The notes under the pieces: generated by a model
Told to the model about the DNA's origin: nothing
What the model saw: only the letters and a program-made list of their open reading frames with translations
The model's database searches: none
Part shown: in pieces, positions 60,406-64,000 of the stretch
Layout: the number at the start of each line of letters is the position of its first letter
Position numbering within the stretch: position 1 is the first letter of the stretch
Program-made: the position numbers and the translations under genes
Source: Tenuibacillus multivorans
GTDB lineage: Bacteria > Bacillota > Bacilli > Bacillales > Alkalibacillaceae
Length of the DNA stretch: 64,000 bases
Direction: 5' to 3'
Assembly (NCBI RefSeq): GCF_900103915.1
Contig: NZ_FNIG01000002.1
Location: forward strand, 142,608 to 206,607

Positions 60406-61266
60406 TCAACGTTGTTCTTTAGCTTTAACCATATTATACATACATTCATGGTACGGTACTGGTTGGTCCGAAACCTTCATAATATAGCCATTAATATAGT
60501 CAATTTCTGTTAACTGGCGCTGCTCAATATCTCGCAGCATAGACGAATGGTTATCCTTTGTGTGAATCGCAACTTCTTTAACCTTTTCCCATAAACGATC
60601 AAAATCTAACGAAAGAGCATCCGCGCCCTCTTTCGTTAACTTTTTAGCTAGTTTGTTTAGATATGTATTTTCAACAACTTGGCCATTTGGCACTTCGAAA
60701 ATAGCTGTTAACGGATTAATTACACTATTTATCATGAGCTTTTCATATAATATGCGAAAAAGTTCAGGGTGAATCTCAACCGGAAAAAAGGAATAATCTA
60801 AAGCTTCAACTAATCTCACAGCATCATTCCGATTGCTTTCCCTTAAAGAAGCTATCCGAACCTTTCCCTCTCCTTTATGGCTATATTCATAATCACTTAA
60901 GCGCATAACACCATGATCACACGTCCCGAGGAAAACTTTTGGTTTTAGTGACTGAACCTTTTCAACATGTCCTAACCCATTTTGTAAAAAAATAACTTTA
61001 TCGTCATCTAACAGTTTTTTCAAATAAGGGATGACATCATTGAGATGGGTTTGCTTAACACATACTATATACAACTCATGATGACCAATATCATTAATAA
61101 GCTTTGTCGAAACATTATATATATTGACATCGGATATCAGTCCTGATTGTTTAATCCTTTCAATTTGTTCAGGCCTTCTTACATATCCCGTCACGGCATG
61201 ATTGACCGATAACTTTGAAGCGACTAGCATCCCTAGTGCACCCAATCCAATAACTCCAATATTCAT
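60406..61266 (-). CDS. Ketopantoate reductase (PanE/ApbA family, YlbQ)
   Basis: A 286-residue NADPH-dependent reductase expected to convert 2-dehydropantoate to pantoate for coenzyme A. It has the Rossmann motif IGLGALGMLVASKL near 6-19, KQTHLNDVIPYL, the LQNGLGHVE stretch near 95-103 and the catalytic Lys/Asn region YEKLMINSVINPLTAI near 170-185. B. subtilis has ylbQ at the same place. Whether it is the main PanE of the cell cannot be told. Confidence 0.88.
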   Translation of the reverse strand: MNIGVIGLGALGMLVASKLSVNHAVTGYVRRPEQIERIKQSGLISDVNIYNVSTKLINDIGHHELYIVCVKQTHLNDVIPYLKKLLDDDKVIFLQNGLGHVEKVQSLKPKVFLGTCDHGVMRLSDYEYSHKGEGKVRIASLRESNRNDAVRLVEALDYSFFPVEIHPELFRILYEKLMINSVINPLTAIFEVPNGQVVENTYLNKLAKKLTKEGADALSLDFDRLWEKVKEVAIHTKDNHSSMLRDIEQRQLTEIDYINGYIMKVSDQPVPYHECMYNMVKAKEQR

Positions 61267-61382
61267 GGTATCACCACTTTACTTTTTTCTTTTATTTTAT
61301 CATGCCTGGCGAGAAGATTCCCTCCTCAAGGAATGTGTAGGGCGTAGCCCAATGAGTAGGGGGGAGATGAATCGCCAGTCCC

Positions 61383-61514
61383 TGCTATCAGAACCGAAAC
61401 GTTAAACATCTCGCTATTCGTGAATGGACATGCCCAGAATGTGGTGTTCACCACGATCGGGACATCGACGCCAGTCAAAATATTCGTCACGAGGCCTTAC
61501 AATCGGCCAATTAA
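61383..61514 (+). pseudogene. IS605-family tnpB, C-terminal zinc-finger remnant
   Basis: In one plus-strand frame: [15 protein letters not shown], then [19 protein letters not shown], ending at TAA 61512-61514. This is the C-terminal zinc ribbon and the last RuvC acidic region of TnpB (CPxC ... HxRDxNAxxNI). A TGA lies six codons upstream of the first cysteine and the rest of the gene is missing. The block is noticeably more GC-rich than its flanks. Confidence 0.85.
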
Positions 61515-61637
61515 ATGGATCAAAACCGCAGGTCCAGCGGGGTTAGCCTAATAAAATAACTGGCAGATACGCCGGTGTTCTTAGGAATCTCCCGCTTCAA
61601 ACGGTCCGTAAGGTCGTTAAGTGGCGAGAGGTTCAAC
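61515..61637 (+). mobile_element. IS605-type right end with omega-RNA-like fold
   Basis: Directly after the tnpB stop. A stem pairs TCTCCCGCTT (about 61588-61597) with AAGTGGCGAGA (about 61619-61629) around a second small hairpin, then GGTTCAAC. This resembles the 3' end of IS200/IS605 elements, which serves as the transposase right end and the scaffold of the TnpB guide RNA. The unexplained block 61300-61382 just upstream includes a GGGC/GCCC hairpin and may be the left end or internal deletion junction. No tnpA is present. Confidence 0.65.
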
Positions 61638-61749
61638 AAATTATTGTATGATACACATAATCTTGTCGAATAATATATATTAAGGTCCCATTTTCAATTC
61701 GTGTGTATTTATATTATAATGATTATAGAATAAACAAGGGGGTAAAACC

Positions 61750-62235
61750 ATGTCCGGGGAAGTTGAACGACTTTTAATTAATTATAAGACCTTAGAGGAA
61801 TTTAAAAAGTTTAAAGAATATGGTATTCAAGAACTATCTATGTTAGAAGACCTACAACATAATATGATCGAGAACAATAGTGAATCCCCATTCTACGGCA
61901 TATATTTCGGAAATTCATTAGTGGCACGGATGAGCTTGTATCAAGTTAATCAAAAATATGATTATTATTTTGATCCGAAACAAGATTATCTAGAGCTGTG
62001 GAAATTAGAAGTATTAGAAGGATACCGTTATAAAAAATTCGGAAAGAAACTTGTTGATTTTGCTAAAAGCTTCAAGTTACCGATTAAGACGAACGCTAGA
62101 ATTAACTCTCAAGGTTTTTGGGAAAAAATGGACTTTCAACCAGCTACATACGACATGGAGCGTGACTTTGGGGAAAATCCATTCATTTGGATGCCACAAG
62201 GTGTTGATGAGAAAAACTCTTCTGAAAAGAATTAG
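61750..62235 (+). CDS. GNAT-family N-acetyltransferase (YlbP-like)
   Basis: A 161-residue acetyltransferase-like protein. The acetyl-CoA-binding stretch is LWKLEVLEGYRYKKFGKKLVDFA near 82-104 (in two parts: beta strand 4 and the R/Q-x-x-G-x-G/A-like turn KKFGKK), which is imperfect. The C-terminal part (NSQGFWEKMDFQPATYDME) matches strand 5-6 of the fold. B. subtilis ylbP lies at this place. AAGGGGGT precedes the ATG. Substrate unknown. Confidence 0.8.
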   Translation: MSGEVERLLINYKTLEEFKKFKEYGIQELSMLEDLQHNMIENNSESPFYGIYFGNSLVARMSLYQVNQKYDYYFDPKQDYLELWKLEVLEGYRYKKFGKKLVDFAKSFKLPIKTNARINSQGFWEKMDFQPATYDMERDFGENPFIWMPQGVDEKNSSEKN

Positions 62236-62244
62236 AACGTATCA

Positions 62245-62395
62245 AAAGCGTAAGTGCCCGTTTAGCGACGTATGGACTGGACTGAGCCGCAGGAGATAAA
62301 GGAAACACGACGAGGGTACGAGTCGATGTTGACTTATCGTACGGAGGTGAGGGAAGTCTCACTAGTCGCTGGGCGCTGGAGTTAGACGCGTCTAG
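62245..62395. repeat. MITE-like structured repeat element
   Basis: About 150 bp, more GC-rich than the flanks, starting AAAGCGTAAGTGCCCG and ending GGGCGCTGGAGTTAGACG. The ends can pair: GCCC..AGCGAC near the left with GTCGCT..GGGC near the right. An internal hairpin GTGAG / CTCAC is also present. It resembles a repeat I recall from many Bacillaceae genomes, but I cannot check that here. Short reading frames across it look spurious. Confidence 0.6.
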
Positions 62396-62452
62396 CGTGT
62401 AAGAATAGTTGTTCACATACCATCAATATTATAATTTCCTAGATCGCAAAAC

Positions 62453-62494
62453 AATCCGCTCTTCCATCTACAAATAGAGATGGAAGAGCGGATT
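62453..62494 (-). terminator. Strong bidirectional terminator between the GNAT gene and gerR
   Basis: A 17-bp near-perfect stem (AATCCGCTCTTCCATCT and its complement) with a loop of about 8 nt. It abuts the gerR stop codon. On the plus strand it is followed by TAATTTTC; on the minus strand by GTTTTGC. Confidence 0.75.
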
Positions 62495-62976
62495 TAATTT
62501 TCTTGGTGGACGTTTTGTTTAACTTGACTAATTTTTTCATAAATCTCGTCAATTAGGCGCTCATATTGTGTTAATTGTTGCTTAAGTTGTTCACTATGTA
62601 GTTGATCCTGATTGTGTTTTTTCGAGCCCTCCTGTTTATAATAGTCGCCTTTCATTTGCTCGAGTTGATTAATCACTTCATCAAGAGCTTTTAAGCGAGG
62701 TCTTTCATGTTGATAGGACTGACTTCCCTCTACAGTAAAAATGGGTTGTTCGTTTATTTTTTTTCGACTTTGTTTCGCTAAATCAATCGCTTGACGATAT
62801 TGTTTTCTCAGATTAGCATTCCAGCGAAACCCGCAGGCCTGCGGTGTTCGGGATAAACGTTCACCGACCTCCTCAAAAGCTTTCATTTGTGTTTTACCTT
62901 CACGTATATAACGTAAAACGGTTTCAGCTAAAAGTAAATCCTCGTCTTTCGTCCATGCATCCTGTCTCGTCGACAT
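62494..62976 (-). CDS. gerR: RsfA-family sporulation transcription factor (GerR/YlbO-like)
   Basis: About 160 residues. An N-terminal Myb/SANT-like DNA-binding domain (about 5-60, [23 protein letters not shown] and later [17 protein letters not shown]) is followed by a Gln/Lys-rich coiled coil (about 98-158). RsfA-type proteins tune sigma-F or sigma-E regulons; position next to rpmF matches ylbO/gerR of B. subtilis. Start at ATG 62976; a GTG precedes it in frame. Confidence 0.85.
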   Translation of the reverse strand: MSTRQDAWTKDEDLLLAETVLRYIREGKTQMKAFEEVGERLSRTPQACGFRWNANLRKQYRQAIDLAKQSRKKINEQPIFTVEGSQSYQHERPRLKALDEVINQLEQMKGDYYKQEGSKKHNQDQLHSEQLKQQLTQYERLIDEIYEKISQVKQNVHQEN

Positions 62977-63044
62977 CACTATACACCCCTTAACTCTATT
63001 AACTTTAATATTAATCTATGCAAGGATTAAGGGGGATAGAAGAG

Positions 63045-63812
63045 TTACTTTCCATTTTTAACGAAAAATTGTTTAACGGCCTGTTTATGATCATCACTTT
63101 CCCAAAGTTTACTGCAAGCTTTAACCTCCTGATCCATCTGCTCTTTTAATTGATCAAGGTTTATTTTTTGCAATCTCTGTTGCTTCCAGAGTGTCATTTG
63201 TTCATAACTCCTATTAATGAATAGCTCTAATAGACCACAATCCGCTTCAATCTTTTCACCCGTGATGACTTTTTGGATAAAACCGATTTCTTTTAATTGC
63301 TGCACATCTCGGATATCAGCCTCCACTAACCACTGAAAGGCATCTTGCGGATGAATGCGTTCGTATAGTAATGTGCCGCCACCCCATCCTGTTGATATGC
63401 CAAGCTTTCCTTGCACAAAACCGAAATTTCCTTCTTGTTTGGCAAACCGAAAATCACAAGCTGAAGCGATTTCTAATCCACCACCACGCGCTACACCGTT
63501 CATCCATGCAATCGTCGGAAAAGGGAGCGTTGTTATTTTATAAAGCACGTTTTTCATCGGTTCTAGTACTTGATACGCTTGATCTGCATCTAAATCACCA
63601 TGAAAATCATTAAGATCCCCACCAGCACAAAATGCCTTCGTACCACTTCCCGTTATAATCAAGAATTTTAGACGATAAGATTGTATCTTATCTAACCATC
63701 TAGTTAATTGATCAACCACTGATAACGAAATCGCATTCATTTTTTCCGGTCGGTTAATCGTCAAAACAGCAAATCCCTCGTCGTATTCCTCAAACAGCAC
63801 TTCTTTCTCCAT
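63045..63812 (-). CDS. Enoyl-CoA hydratase/isomerase family protein
   Basis: A 255-residue crotonase-fold protein. It has INRPEKMNAIS near 19-29, the oxyanion-hole stretch AFCAGGDLNDFHG near 61-73 and MNGVARGGGLEIASACDFRFA near 104-124. The exact reaction is not clear; the Gly-rich GWGGGTLLYE segment replaces the usual second catalytic Glu region, and the sequence resembles 3-hydroxyisobutyryl-CoA hydrolase-like members. I chose ATG 63812 with AAAGGAGG upstream. B. subtilis has no such gene at this locus. Confidence 0.85.
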   Translation of the reverse strand: MEKEVLFEEYDEGFAVLTINRPEKMNAISLSVVDQLTRWLDKIQSYRLKFLIITGSGTKAFCAGGDLNDFHGDLDADQAYQVLEPMKNVLYKITTLPFPTIAWMNGVARGGGLEIASACDFRFAKQEGNFGFVQGKLGISTGWGGGTLLYERIHPQDAFQWLVEADIRDVQQLKEIGFIQKVITGEKIEADCGLLELFINRSYEQMTLWKQQRLQKINLDQLKEQMDQEVKACSKLWESDDHKQAVKQFFVKNGK

Positions 63813-63853
63813 CAAAACGCCCTCCTTTGATATGAAATTGGCAACATTTTTTG

Positions 63854-63925
63854 AACTTGAACACTTAGTACGTAAACTTGAACACTCGCAGATTGAACTC
63901 GGACAATCAGAAACGACTCACACTC
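63854..63925 (-). repeat. Second array of degenerate 21-bp tandem repeats
   Basis: On the plus strand AACTTGAACAC begins at 63854 and 63875, and AACTCGGACAA at 63896, each 21 bp apart. A fourth, weaker unit (GACTCACAC) follows near 63915, about 2 bp out of phase. The minus strand motif reads GTCCGAGTTCAAT, similar to CCGAGTCTGGAT of the array at 17301. It lies between the start of the hydratase gene and the rpmF terminator. Confidence 0.65.
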
Positions 63926-63936
63926 TTTAACTACAG

Positions 63937-63967
63937 TTAAAAAAAAGATGCCTCAAATGAAGACATC
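63937..63967 (-). terminator. Terminator of rpmF
   Basis: The minus strand pairs AGATGTCT with AGGCATCT (8 bp including a G-T pair) across a 6-8 nt loop, followed by seven T. It begins directly after the rpmF stop. Confidence 0.75.
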
Positions 63968-63969
63968 TC

Positions 63970-64000
63970 TTACTTCTCAACAACCTCTTTACCATTGTAA
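63970..64000 (-). CDS. rpmF: Ribosomal protein L32, C-terminal end
   Basis: The last ten codons read YNGKEVVEK and stop, the usual C terminus of L32, a 50S subunit protein. The rest is beyond the window edge. The gene order rpmF, gerR, GNAT, panE-like, bshC, mraZ agrees with Bacillus. Confidence 0.85.
   Translation of the reverse strand, partial: YNGKEVVEK

Noticed and set aside
62051-62416. Two overlapping open frames across the end of the GNAT gene and the MITE-like repeat
   Set aside because: They arise from the GC-richer repeat element, lack ribosome binding sites and have no protein-like features.

Overview
This 64 kb window is a chromosomal core region from a low-GC, endospore-forming member of the Bacillaceae. 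The evidence is the Bacillus-type gene order, the sporulation genes spoIIGA-sigE-sigG, spoVE, spoVD and a gerR-type regulator, bacillithiol synthesis (bshC), PyrR and T-box leader RNAs, and a DAP-type MurE. I cannot name the genus. Nearly all genes are on the minus strand; only rqcH and one acetyltransferase gene are on the plus strand.

Layout, in plus-strand coordinates. 1-12.4 kb: a housekeeping operon read right to left: yicC/yloC, remA, gmk, rpoZ | coaBC, priA, fmt, rsmB, prpC, prkC, rsgA, rpe, then the first bases of the next gene. 12.5-14.3 kb: divergent rqcH. 14.3-17.8 kb: an accessory patch with a Cys-rich pentapeptide-repeat protein, a small alpha/beta hydrolase, the 3' half of a decayed group II intron, an inverted repeat, an array of five 21-bp repeats and a small membrane protein. 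17.9-29.6 kb: the complete pyrimidine operon pyrR-pyrP-pyrB-pyrC-pyrAA-pyrAB-pyrK-pyrD-pyrF-pyrE with two PyrR attenuators. 29.6-34.2 kb: rluD-type synthase, lspA and ileS with its T-box leader. 34.2-58.2 kb: the division and cell-wall (dcw) cluster with its sporulation insert: divIVA, ylmH, ylmG, sepF, ylmE, ylmD, ylmC, sigG, sigE, spoIIGA, ftsZ, ftsA, divIB, murB, spoVE/ftsW, murD, mraY, murF, murE, spoVD, pbpB, ftsL, rsmH, mraZ. 58.3-64 kb: bshC, a DUF3397 protein, a ketopantoate-reductase-like gene, an IS605-type tnpB remnant with its right end, a GNAT gene, a MITE-like repeat, gerR, an enoyl-CoA hydratase, a second 21-bp repeat array and the 3' end of rpmF.

How the genes work together. 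The pyr genes make UMP from bicarbonate and glutamine and are attenuated by PyrR. The dcw genes make lipid-linked peptidoglycan precursor and assemble the divisome, and PrkC/PrpC form a muropeptide-sensing kinase/phosphatase pair. SpoIIGA, sigma-E and sigma-G turn septation into compartment-specific gene expression.

Compared with the B. subtilis order as I know it, def and rlmN are missing from the prkC cluster, murG and ylxW-ylxX-sbp are missing from the dcw cluster, murF has joined it, and the third PyrR attenuator (pyrP-pyrB) is absent. I found no multi-gene novel system such as a defence island or biosynthetic cluster. The most interesting signals are non-coding: mutually exclusive hairpins that trap the spoVE ribosome binding site, a spoIIG-type promoter nested in the ftsZ terminator, the 21-bp tandem arrays, and the intron and IS605 remnants.
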